Source: Candidatus Tenebribacter mawsonii (GTDB lineage Bacteria; Cloacimonadota; Cloacimonadia; Cloacimonadales; TCS61). From it: DNA of 5,104 bases. Under the pieces are notes generated by a model. That model was not told the origin of the DNA, did no database searches, and saw only the letters and a list, made by a program, of their open reading frames with translations. The position numbers and the translations under genes were made by a program. Location of the stretch: positions 1-5,104 of the forward strand of contig JAVCCD010000061.1 of assembly GCA_030765665.1 (NCBI GenBank). The letters are read 5' to 3'. The first letter of the stretch is position 1. Each line of letters begins with the position of its first letter. This document shows, piece by piece, positions 1 to 5,074 of this stretch.

Positions 1-20
1 CTATTCGTGTAAATTCGTGG
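1..20. repeat. Short tandem intergenic repeat fragment (attcgtg units)
   Basis: Two copies of the heptamer attcgtg lie 10 bp apart (3-9 and 13-19), just downstream of the stop codon of the minus-strand gene. The 12-mer tattcgtgtaaa at 2-13 recurs exactly at 686-697 in the other intergenic spacer. This looks like debris of a dispersed intergenic repeat that continues beyond the left edge. From memory, similar strings are frequent between genes in some FCB-group genomes; that could not be checked here. Confidence 0.4.
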
Positions 21-28
21 TTAAAGTG

Positions 29-508
29 CTACATCAAATCCTTAACCGTCTGTACTTCCTTTTCTTCATCCAACCAGCTATATTTTACTTCTCCTACAAA
101 AATTGTATGATCACCGCTTTTCACTTGCGTAATAACCTGGCATTCAAAGGTTGCTTTCGCATCTTTGATAATTGGATATTTTGCTAATCTGCCATCAAAC
201 CAGTCATGTCCAGCAATTTCCAGTTTATCCATATCTCTACCGGATTTCGAACCCCATAGTTTAGTTGCTTCAATCATTTCTTTTGATGGAAAGCAAAGAT
301 TGAAAAAACGGTTTTGCTGGATACATTCATAAGAATATCGTGTGTGACCAATTGAGATGGCAAACATGGGTGGTTTAATTGAAGTTTTCATATACCATTC
401 CAAGGTGATCGGATTGAATTTACCATTTTTATCTTTTACTATTGCCACCACAACTTTAGCTGGATGTTTAGTTTTAGCATTTGCTTCAGAAAATTCGATT
501 CTTTTCAT
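29..508 (-). CDS. Flavin reductase-like domain protein (FMN-binding split barrel)
   Basis: Likely a small cytoplasmic flavoprotein of the flavin reductase-like / flavoredoxin family, which binds FMN on a split beta-barrel and moves electrons between NAD(P)H or a redox protein and flavin. The substrate cannot be told from sequence. Family hallmarks, counted from the chosen start: an N-terminal strand with HPAKVVVAIV (about 15-24), the segment TLEWYMKTSIKPPMFAISIG (about 36-55) that forms much of the FMN pocket in relatives, NRFFNLCFPS (about 66-75), and the conserved SGRDMDKLEIAG (about 89-100). A C-terminal strand pair, TFECQVI...DHTIFVGEV, is also typical. At 159 residues it is the length of the single-domain members. 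An in-frame ATG at 523 would add five residues, but it has no ribosome site and lies about at the predicted transcription start. The ATG at 508 has AGAGG 5 nt upstream and is preferred. The gene is transcribed divergently from the solute-binding protein gene. Confidence 0.85.
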   Translation of the reverse strand: MKRIEFSEANAKTKHPAKVVVAIVKDKNGKFNPITLEWYMKTSIKPPMFAISIGHTRYSYECIQQNRFFNLCFPSKEMIEATKLWGSKSGRDMDKLEIAGHDWFDGRLAKYPIIKDAKATFECQVITQVKSGDHTIFVGEVKYSWLDEEKEVQTVKDLM

Positions 509-513
509 AAAGA

Positions 514-521
514 CCTCTTCC
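514..521 (-). promoter_or_regulatory. Shine-Dalgarno GGAAGAGG that decides the flavin reductase start
   Basis: On the minus strand GGAAGAGG ends 5 nt before the ATG at 508. The upstream in-frame ATG at 523 overlaps this purine run and is itself preceded only by A/T sequence. This favours the shorter reading of the gene. Confidence 0.65.
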
Positions 522-530
522 ATTTTGTTT

Positions 531-536
531 ATTATA
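531..536 (-). promoter_or_regulatory. Candidate -10 box (TATAAT) for the flavin reductase gene
   Basis: A perfect TATAAT lies on the minus strand. It would place the transcription start near 524 and give a leader of about 16 nt to the ATG at 508. No good -35 is present at the normal 16-18 nt distance: that position falls at the edge of the palindromic repeat (557-677), where ATGACA occurs but about 22 nt away. In such AT-rich DNA a chance match is quite possible. Confidence 0.3.
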
Positions 537-556
537 ATAATTCAACATAATCCTGA

Positions 557-677
557 ATTGTCATTGCGAGGATTCTCACTAAGAAATTCTTCCGAAGCAA
601 TCTAAATCTATAACTAACTTATTAAAATAGATTGCTTCGTTTATTTCAGCAAGAAGATTACTCGCAAAGACTACAAT
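557..677. repeat. 121-bp imperfect palindromic intergenic repeat (tcattgcgag...gaagcaatct type)
   Basis: The element has two arms. Its inner arms are a perfect 12-bp inverted repeat, cgaagcaatcta (593-604) against tagattgcttcg (628-639), around a 23-bp AT-rich centre. Its outer arms pair as attgt (557-561) with acaat (673-677) and gcgag (566-570) with ctcgc (661-665). The stretches between inner and outer arms have diverged. The sequence signature 'tcattgcgag' plus 'gaagcaatct' resembles a palindromic intergenic repeat that I recall from many unrelated bacterial genomes; no coding capacity is seen. It sits in the divergent spacer, about 20 bp upstream of the candidate -10 of the flavin reductase gene, so it could affect that promoter. 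A non-autonomous mobile origin is inference. Confidence 0.65.
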
Positions 678-841
678 TATATTTTTATTCGTGTAAAAAC
701 ACAATATTATAGAACTTATTCACTTATGAATTCTATTTATCAAAATAAGATAGATAATGTAAATAAAAAAATGGTGATTGACCTAACTTCAAAATTATAT
801 TGACTTAGGAATATCACATTTTAATTTGCCAAAAAATCTTT
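678..841. other. AT-rich spacer with no gene seen
   Basis: This part of the 345-bp divergent spacer contains the repeated 12-mer tattcgtgtaaa (686-697), a weak AT hairpin around 732-756 (tctatttat opposite ataagataga, one bulge), and a candidate promoter for the downstream lipoprotein gene. A 25-codon ATG reading frame at 726-803 has no ribosome-binding site and no recognisable product. I see no RNA gene or riboswitch here. Confidence 0.5.
800..827 (+). promoter_or_regulatory. Weak candidate promoter for the solute-binding protein gene
   Basis: TTGACT (800-805) and TAATTT (822-827) are spaced by 16 nt, giving a transcription start in the low 830s and a leader of about 20 nt. An alternative reading is a Bacteroidota-type -7 box: TTAATTTG (821-828) matches TAnnTTTG at all but one position, with TTG 18 nt upstream. 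Neither match is strong, and the composition makes chance hits common. Confidence 0.22.
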
Positions 842-853
842 AAGGAGTTATAA

Positions 854-2146
854 ATGAAGAAAATAGCATTACTAATAATTTTAATTAGTTTGATTATATT
901 AGGTTGTGGAAAAAAAGAAACTGTAAATTCTGATGTAACTGAAATCCTTTTCTGGCAGGCAATGGGCGGACCTTTAGGTGATGCATTAGCAGAATTAGTA
1001 AATAAATTTAATGATACACATCCTAATATTCATGTAACATCTGTTAATATGGGAAATTATACAGCTCTTTCACAAAAACTAATGGCATCTATCCAAACTG
1101 GGAATCAGCCGGATGTTGCACAAGCATATGAAGCATGGATAGCAAATATGCTGGAAGGCGATGTAATTGTTCCAATTGAAGAATTTATTAATGATGATCC
1201 TAATTTCGGTCAGGAAGAAATTAATGATATCTATCCGGTTTTCATTAATAGTAATAAAATGGATGGAAAGTTGGTTTCTTTTCCATTTAATAAAAGTGTA
1301 ATGGTTCAATATTATAATAAAGATATGTTATTCCAAAATGATATGGATCCTGACAGACCTCCAAAAACATGGGAAGAATTTAGAGATTATTGTAAGATAC
1401 TTACACAGGATACAGATGGAGATAGTAGGTTAGATCAGTTTGGTACAACAATAAAAATTAATGCATGGCATTTTGAAAATCTTCTTTTACAGGCAGGTGG
1501 GAAAATAATGAGTGAAGATAATAAAACACCTTTATTCAATAGTAAGGAAGGTGTGCAAGCTTTGAATTTTTTAACTGATATTTTAACAAAGGATAAAACT
1601 GGTTATCTCTCTCCTGGTTATGAAGGGCAGAAAGATTTTACAGCACAGAAAGTTGCTTTTTATCAGGATTCCAGTGTTTCTATGGCATTCATGTTAAGAA
1701 CGGGAATTACATTTAATATGGGAATTTCTGCTGTTCCAGTAAATAAAACCAAGCAGAATCTCATAAGTGGTACGAATGTGGTTATCTTTAAGAATGAAGA
1801 AGATAAGAAGAAAGAAAAAGCTGCCTGGGAATTCGTAAAATGGTTCACGGATACAGAGCAGACGGCAAGATGGAGTGAATTAACCTATTATATGCCGGTT
1901 CGTAAAAGTGCGATGGAAGTTGATGCTTTAAAAGATAGAATTGCCGGTAATCCTGAAATTGCATCTGTTTACGATCAATTGAATTATGCCACTTTCGAGC
2001 CTCAGATAAGTGAGTGGTTCGAGACACGTAAATATTTGGAAGAGCATGTTATTGAGAAAGTTGTTAGAGGAATGTTAACTCCTGAAAAAGCTCTTGAGAA
2101 TGCAGCTGAAATGATAGAAAAGAAAATTGCTAAAAGAGAAGAATAA
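854..2146 (+). CDS. ABC transporter solute-binding lipoprotein, family 1 (UgpB-like)
   Basis: Likely the substrate-capturing component of an ABC importer for sugars or glycerol-phosphate-type solutes, anchored by lipid in the cell envelope. Residues 1-18 are a lipoprotein signal: MKK, a hydrophobic run, then the lipobox LGC with Cys18 as the lipidation site. The mature part resembles UgpB: FWQAMGGPLG (about 34-42) opens the first lobe, MGNYTALSQKL (about 66-76) and TGNQPDVAQAYEAW (about 82-95) follow, YYNKDMLF (about 153-160) and PPKTWEEF (169-176) mark the lobe crossover, and SGTNVVIF, AAWEFVKWF and YMPVRKSAM (to about 354) are the usual C-terminal landmarks. DTDGDSRLD (186-194) resembles a calcium-binding loop, as some relatives have. 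Length 430 is normal. The start is supported by AAGGAG 6 nt upstream. No permease or ATPase gene is adjacent, so the partners must lie elsewhere. The ligand is not predictable; glycerol-3-phosphate is only one possibility. Confidence 0.88.
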   Translation: MKKIALLIILISLIILGCGKKETVNSDVTEILFWQAMGGPLGDALAELVNKFNDTHPNIHVTSVNMGNYTALSQKLMASIQTGNQPDVAQAYEAWIANMLEGDVIVPIEEFINDDPNFGQEEINDIYPVFINSNKMDGKLVSFPFNKSVMVQYYNKDMLFQNDMDPDRPPKTWEEFRDYCKILTQDTDGDSRLDQFGTTIKINAWHFENLLLQAGGKIMSEDNKTPLFNSKEGVQALNFLTDILTKDKTGYLSPGYEGQKDFTAQKVAFYQDSSVSMAFMLRTGITFNMGISAVPVNKTKQNLISGTNVVIFKNEEDKKKEKAAWEFVKWFTDTEQTARWSELTYYMPVRKSAMEVDALKDRIAGNPEIASVYDQLNYATFEPQISEWFETRKYLEEHVIEKVVRGMLTPEKALENAAEMIEKKIAKREE

Positions 2147-2154
2147 AAACATAT

Positions 2155-2293
2155 ATTCCGAAGCTTTTCTTTCAAAGCACACACGAGAGAAGATTCGGAA
2201 AGTTGAAAAATATTTAATAGCGATGATGATTGTTTGAAAGAAAACTTTCCGAATTTTGGTTGAAAGAATTCCTTTATAGGAGACTTCGGAAAG
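2155..2293. repeat. Cluster of nested, competing inverted repeats (ttcggaaag family)
   Basis: The 176-bp spacer before thrS carries the 9-mer ttcggaaag at 2194-2202 and 2285-2293, its complement ctttccgaa at 2245-2253, and a shorter inverted copy ttccgaag at 2156-2163. Perfect 12-bp pairs are attcggaaagtt (2193-2204) with aactttccgaat (2243-2254), and ttttctttcaaa (2165-2176) with tttgaaagaaaa (2233-2244). These two pairs cross each other and cannot form together as plain hairpins. The middle ctttccgaa can pair with either flanking copy. A small tcct/agga hairpin (2270-2281) lies inside the last pair. No T-run follows, so a classical attenuator or terminator is not supported, and no T-box signature is seen. 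The cluster may be a degenerate intergenic repeat family or a thrS leader structure. Confidence 0.55.
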
Positions 2294-2322
2294 ATAAAAA
2301 AAGAGAAGAATAAGAGGAAGTA

Positions 2323-4239
2323 ATGAATATAAAAATACAATTTCCGGATGGTTCTGTAAAAGAACATCCAAAAAACATATCTCCGCTTGAAATTGCAGAA
2401 AGTATTAGTCATGGATTAGCAAAGCAGACTATTGTAGCAGAAGTAAATGGAAAACTTGTAGATCTTGATTATAAGATTGCCAATGATGCAAAGATCAAGC
2501 TTTTTAAATTTGATAGCAAAGAGGGACAGGAAGTATATTGGCACAGTACTGCCCATCTTCTTGCACAAGCTGTGAAAGAACTTTTCCCTATCATTAAGGT
2601 TACAATAGGACCGGCAATTGAAAATGGATTCTATTACGATTTTGATAAAGAAGTTCCATTTACAGATAAAGACCTGGAAAAGATCGAACAGAAGATGAAA
2701 GAACTTTCTAAAAATAATGCTGAATATACAAGACAAGAGCTTTCAAAGAAAGAAGCAATTAAACTTTTTTCTGACCTGAAAGAAGATTATAAACTGGAAT
2801 TATTGGAAGAAATTCCTGATGATGAAGTGATCTCAGCTTATACTCAAGGAAATTTTACTGATCTTTGTAGAGGACCACATATCACCGATACTGGGAAGAT
2901 AAAAGCAATTAAACTCCTCAAAACTTCCGGTGCATACTGGCGTGGGGATTCCAAAAATAAAATGCTTCAACGGATATATGGCGTGAGTTTTCCTTCCAAT
3001 AAAGAACTCAATACTTTTTTGCATAATTTGGAAGAAGCCAAGAAAAGAGACCATCGTAAAATTGGGAAGGAACTTGATCTTTATTCATTCTCAGATGAGA
3101 TTGGCCCCGGACTTGTATTATGGCACCCAAACGGTGCGATGATGCGCTCAATAGTAGAAGATTATTGGAAGAAGCGTCATTTTGAAGATGGTTATAGCTT
3201 GGTGAATACTCCGCATATTGGAAAAGCCGGACTTTGGGAAAAAAGCGGGCATCTGGAATTCTATAAAGAAAGCATGTACAGTGCTATAGAAGTGGATGAC
3301 ATGGAATATTATCTCAAACCGATGAATTGCCCTTTTCATATTGCTATATATCAAAACCAAAAGAGAAGTTACCGTGAGCTTCCAATTAAATATGCTGAAA
3401 TGGGAATGGTCTACAGGTATGAAAATTCCGGTTCACTTCATGGCTTAATGCGCGTTCGCGGATTTACCCAGGATGATGCACATATTATTTGTACTCCAGA
3501 TCAACTTGATAATGAGATCGAGGAAGTTATTGAATTTAGTTTGAATATACTTAAAGCTTTCGGATTTGAGGATTTCGAGATATACCTTTCAACCATGCCA
3601 GAAAAAGCTGTTGGAGAAAAAGCTGATTGGGATAAAGCAACTGCTGCATTGAGGAAAGCTTTAGAAAAACTTAAGATTGATTATGATGTTGATGAAGGTG
3701 GTGGAGCTTTTTATGGACCTAAGATAGATATTAAGATCAAAGATGCTTTAAACCGCTCATGGCAATGCTCTACAATCCAATTTGATTTCAACCTTCCCTC
3801 CAGGTTTGATATGGAATACATTGGAGAAGATAATCAACCGCACCGACCATTTATGGTGCACCGTGCACTGCTTGGATCAATGGAAAGATTCTTCGGAACC
3901 CTGATCGAATATCATGCCGGGAATTTCCCTATCTGGTTATGTCCGATTCAAGTTAAGGTTCTGCCGATTTCGGATAATTACATTGAATTTGCTAAGCAAG
4001 TGAATGCTGAATTAAAAAACAGCGGCATAAGAAGTGAAGTTGATTTCAAAAATGAAAAGATAGGATACAAGATAAGAGAAGCTGAGATGCATAAGATACC
4101 TTATATGTTTATTGTGGGGCAGAAGGAGATGGAATCAGGAACTGTCTCTGTTCGTCGTCATGGTGAAGGTGATCTCGGCAGCAAAACAATTGGAGAAATT
4201 GTAAAAGATATTCAGCAAGAGATAAAAGCAAAGAAATAG
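2323..4239 (+). CDS. thrS: Threonine--tRNA ligase (threonyl-tRNA synthetase, class II)
   Basis: This enzyme charges tRNA-Thr with threonine in the cytoplasm and removes mischarged serine. All modules of the bacterial enzyme are present: TGS domain (about 1-62), editing domain (about 63-225) with HSTAH (His74, His78) and DLCRGPH (Asp180, Cys182, His186), the class II catalytic core (about 245-535), and the C-terminal anticodon-binding domain (about 536-638). The zinc ligands that recognise threonine are visible as Cys336 (NCPFH), His387 (DDAH) and His513 (MVH), each two residues on from the E. coli positions. Motif 2 Arg365 (YRYE) and motif 3 Arg522 (SMERFFG) are intact. Length 638 is standard. 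The start is supported by AGAGG 5 nt upstream, the N-terminus matches the TGS domain directly, and TAG is the stop. A strong terminator follows, so thrS is the last gene of its transcript. The familiar partner infC is not visible downstream. Confidence 0.98.
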   Translation: MNIKIQFPDGSVKEHPKNISPLEIAESISHGLAKQTIVAEVNGKLVDLDYKIANDAKIKLFKFDSKEGQEVYWHSTAHLLAQAVKELFPIIKVTIGPAIENGFYYDFDKEVPFTDKDLEKIEQKMKELSKNNAEYTRQELSKKEAIKLFSDLKEDYKLELLEEIPDDEVISAYTQGNFTDLCRGPHITDTGKIKAIKLLKTSGAYWRGDSKNKMLQRIYGVSFPSNKELNTFLHNLEEAKKRDHRKIGKELDLYSFSDEIGPGLVLWHPNGAMMRSIVEDYWKKRHFEDGYSLVNTPHIGKAGLWEKSGHLEFYKESMYSAIEVDDMEYYLKPMNCPFHIAIYQNQKRSYRELPIKYAEMGMVYRYENSGSLHGLMRVRGFTQDDAHIICTPDQLDNEIEEVIEFSLNILKAFGFEDFEIYLSTMPEKAVGEKADWDKATAALRKALEKLKIDYDVDEGGGAFYGPKIDIKIKDALNRSWQCSTIQFDFNLPSRFDMEYIGEDNQPHRPFMVHRALLGSMERFFGTLIEYHAGNFPIWLCPIQVKVLPISDNYIEFAKQVNAELKNSGIRSEVDFKNEKIGYKIREAEMHKIPYMFIVGQKEMESGTVSVRRHGEGDLGSKTIGEIVKDIQQEIKAKK

Positions 4240-4252
4240 AGATTTGTAGAAT

Positions 4253-4282
4253 GGGCAGATGATTAATTCTGCCCGTTTTTTT
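4253..4282 (+). terminator. Intrinsic terminator of thrS
   Basis: A perfect 7-bp stem gggcaga (4253-4259) / tctgccc (4268-4274) closes an 8-nt loop and is followed, after one G, by seven T (4276-4282). It begins 13 bp after the thrS stop codon. The first REP-like element starts at 4284, 1 bp beyond the T-tract. Confidence 0.92.
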
Positions 4283-4283
4283 A

Positions 4284-4343
4284 TGTAGTGACAGTTCATC
4301 GAACTGTCAGAAACGAGGTAGAACAATGTTCTACCACTACGAA
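4284..4343. repeat. BIME-like double-hairpin element, copy 1
   Basis: This is a 60-bp element of the form outer stem, hairpin, spacer, hairpin, outer stem. The outer stem is gtagtg (4285-4290) with cactac (4335-4340). Hairpin 1 is gacagttc (4290-4297) / gaactgtc (4301-4308), loop atc. Hairpin 2 is ggtagaac (4317-4324) / gttctacc (4328-4335), loop aat. Read from its own strand, each hairpin is headed by GTAGTG, so the two are REP-like units in opposite orientation. Copy 2 follows after 7 bp and matches it at 57 of 60 positions. Confidence 0.8.
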
Positions 4344-4350
4344 TTGTTTG

Positions 4351-4410
4351 TGTAGTGACAGTTCATTGAACTGTCAGAAAGAAGGTAGAACAATGTTCTA
4401 CCACTACGAA
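4351..4410. repeat. BIME-like double-hairpin element, copy 2
   Basis: Same architecture as copy 1: outer stem gtagtg (4352-4357) / cactac (4402-4407), hairpin 1 with loop att, hairpin 2 with loop aat. Its three differences from copy 1 fall in the first loop and in the 8-nt spacer between hairpins, and never in a stem. It ends 5 bp before the start codon of the transposase gene, occupying the place where a ribosome-binding site would normally lie. Confidence 0.8.
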
Positions 4411-4415
4411 AAGAA

Positions 4416-4907
4416 ATGAAGAAACTGAATAAAAGAAAAAAGAATAGGTTACAAAATTATAACTATTCCAATACAGGATATTACTACATCACGATTTGCA
4501 CAAAGAATTTCGTTGAATATTTTGGTGAAATATCCAATGAAATAATGGAACTAAATGAGCTTGGTAAGATAGCTGATTCTAAATGTCGTGAAATCCCAAA
4601 TCATTATGATAATATAGAAATTGAAATTTATAAAGTAATGCCGAATCATATTCATTTGATCATTATATTGAAGAAAATCAATAACGAGACTGAAAAGAAA
4701 CAATATGGTTTGATATCAACAGTAATGAAATCTCTAAAAGGGATAATTACAAAGGAAATTAGAAAATCATTCGATATACCATTTGAATGGCAAAGGTCAT
4801 TTTATGATCATATTGTTAGAAATGAGAAATCGTTACATAGAATTAGTTCATATATCAAACACAATGAATTGAAATGGCTATTTGAGAGCAATATTCCAAG
4901 AAATTAA
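4416..4907 (+). CDS. REP-associated tyrosine transposase (RAYT), HUH/Y1 IS200-like domain
   Basis: A single-domain Y1 transposase of the TnpA-REP type, expected to nick and rejoin single-stranded DNA at GTAG-headed hairpins through a 5'-phosphotyrosine link. A basic N-terminus (MKKLNKRKKNR) leads into YNYSNTGYYYITICTKN (to about 31), typical of this family. VMPNHIHLIIIL (74-85) holds the HUH pair His78 and His80 for metal binding. EWQRSFYDHIVRNEKSL (124-140) precedes the C-terminal helix SYIKHNELKW, whose Tyr146 is the likely nucleophile, aligned by memory with the YI.NNP..W segment of relatives. Length 163 is normal and the frame is intact, so it may be active. The ATG at 4416 lacks a Shine-Dalgarno, unlike every other gene here, because the repeat copy ends at 4410. 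The family N-terminus still supports this start. Flanking repeats are the probable substrates. Exact RAYT subgroup is undetermined. Confidence 0.9.
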   Translation: MKKLNKRKKNRLQNYNYSNTGYYYITICTKNFVEYFGEISNEIMELNELGKIADSKCREIPNHYDNIEIEIYKVMPNHIHLIIILKKINNETEKKQYGLISTVMKSLKGIITKEIRKSFDIPFEWQRSFYDHIVRNEKSLHRISSYIKHNELKWLFESNIPRN

Positions 4908-4995
4908 GAATAGAATTGGTTAAAAAGGAATTTATTCATTGCAAAATAATGATGTAATTTATTTATTTGAATAAATAATGTTATGCGTTATGTTA
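4908..4995. other. AT-rich spacer after the transposase with a weak AT palindrome
   Basis: Nothing coding is seen. Ttatttatt (4959-4967) and aataaataa (4970-4978) form an AT-only palindrome, and atttattca (4930-4938) can pair instead with tgaataaat (4968-4976). Without GC pairs or a clean T-run these are poor terminator candidates. Three gttatg repeats (4980-4985, 4987-4992, 4992-4997) run into the third repeat copy. Confidence 0.35.
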
Positions 4996-5056
4996 TGTAG
5001 TGATAGTTCATCGAACTGTCAGGAAATAGGCAGAACAATGGTCTGCCACTATAGAA
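4996..5056. repeat. BIME-like double-hairpin element, copy 3 (diverged)
   Basis: Aligned to copy 1 it shows eight substitutions and one inserted base, but the fold is kept. In hairpin 1, gatagttc (5002-5009) / gaactgtc (5013-5020), a C-G pair becomes a T-G wobble. In hairpin 2, ggcagaac (5029-5036) / ggtctgcc (5040-5047), a T-A pair has become C-G by changes on both arms, with one new mismatch (A5035 against G5041). The outer stem keeps tagtg / cacta with one wobble pair. It lies 9 bp before the Shine-Dalgarno of the next gene and shares ttatgtagtg at its left edge with copy 1. Confidence 0.75.
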
Positions 5057-5074
5057 AGAAAATATGGAGTTATA

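Larger units (their letters stand above)
4284..5056. mobile_element. REP/RAYT locus (REPtron): transposase gene bracketed by double-hairpin repeats
   Basis: The unit consists of two tandem copies of a 60-bp double-hairpin element, a single RAYT-type transposase gene and a third copy of the element. Known REP elements are short stem-loops preceded by GTAG, often paired in inverted orientation as BIMEs, and are bound and cut by a cognate RAYT enzyme. Every copy here contains two GTAG-headed stem-loops, one per strand. No longer terminal inverted repeats or clear target duplications are seen, as expected for HUH single-strand transposition. The outer boundaries are inferred from the repeat limits. 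Whether the whole unit still moves cannot be judged. Confidence 0.65.

Noticed and set aside
357..605. 82-codon plus-strand open frame overlapping the flavin reductase gene
   Set aside because: It lies antisense to a convincing flavin reductase gene and runs into the palindromic repeat; no ribosome site or recognisable domain.
726..803. 25-codon small ORF in the divergent spacer
   Set aside because: No Shine-Dalgarno, no family resemblance, and open frames of this size are expected by chance.
2147..2322. T-box or other riboswitch before thrS
   Set aside because: No T-box consensus and no terminator/antiterminator pair; only the ttcggaaag-type inverted repeats are present.
2002..2412. 136- and 98-codon minus-strand open frames across the end of the binding-protein gene, the spacer and the start of thrS
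   Set aside because: They are Phe/Ile/Leu/Ser-rich, as expected for the complement of AT-rich coding sequence, and overlap two well-supported genes. No family recognised.
4284..4410. CRISPR array
   Set aside because: Only two tandem 60-bp units separated by 7 bp, each internally palindromic; there are no spacer-sized unique sequences and no cas genes.
4284..4410. tRNA-like or structured ncRNA gene because of the three-way-junction fold
   Set aside because: The copies lack tRNA conserved positions, a third copy lies beyond the transposase gene, and GTAG-headed hairpins beside a RAYT explain them better.
4959..4978. Terminator for the transposase gene
   Set aside because: The palindrome is entirely A/T with a 2-nt centre and has no T-tract after it, so it would be a very weak stem.
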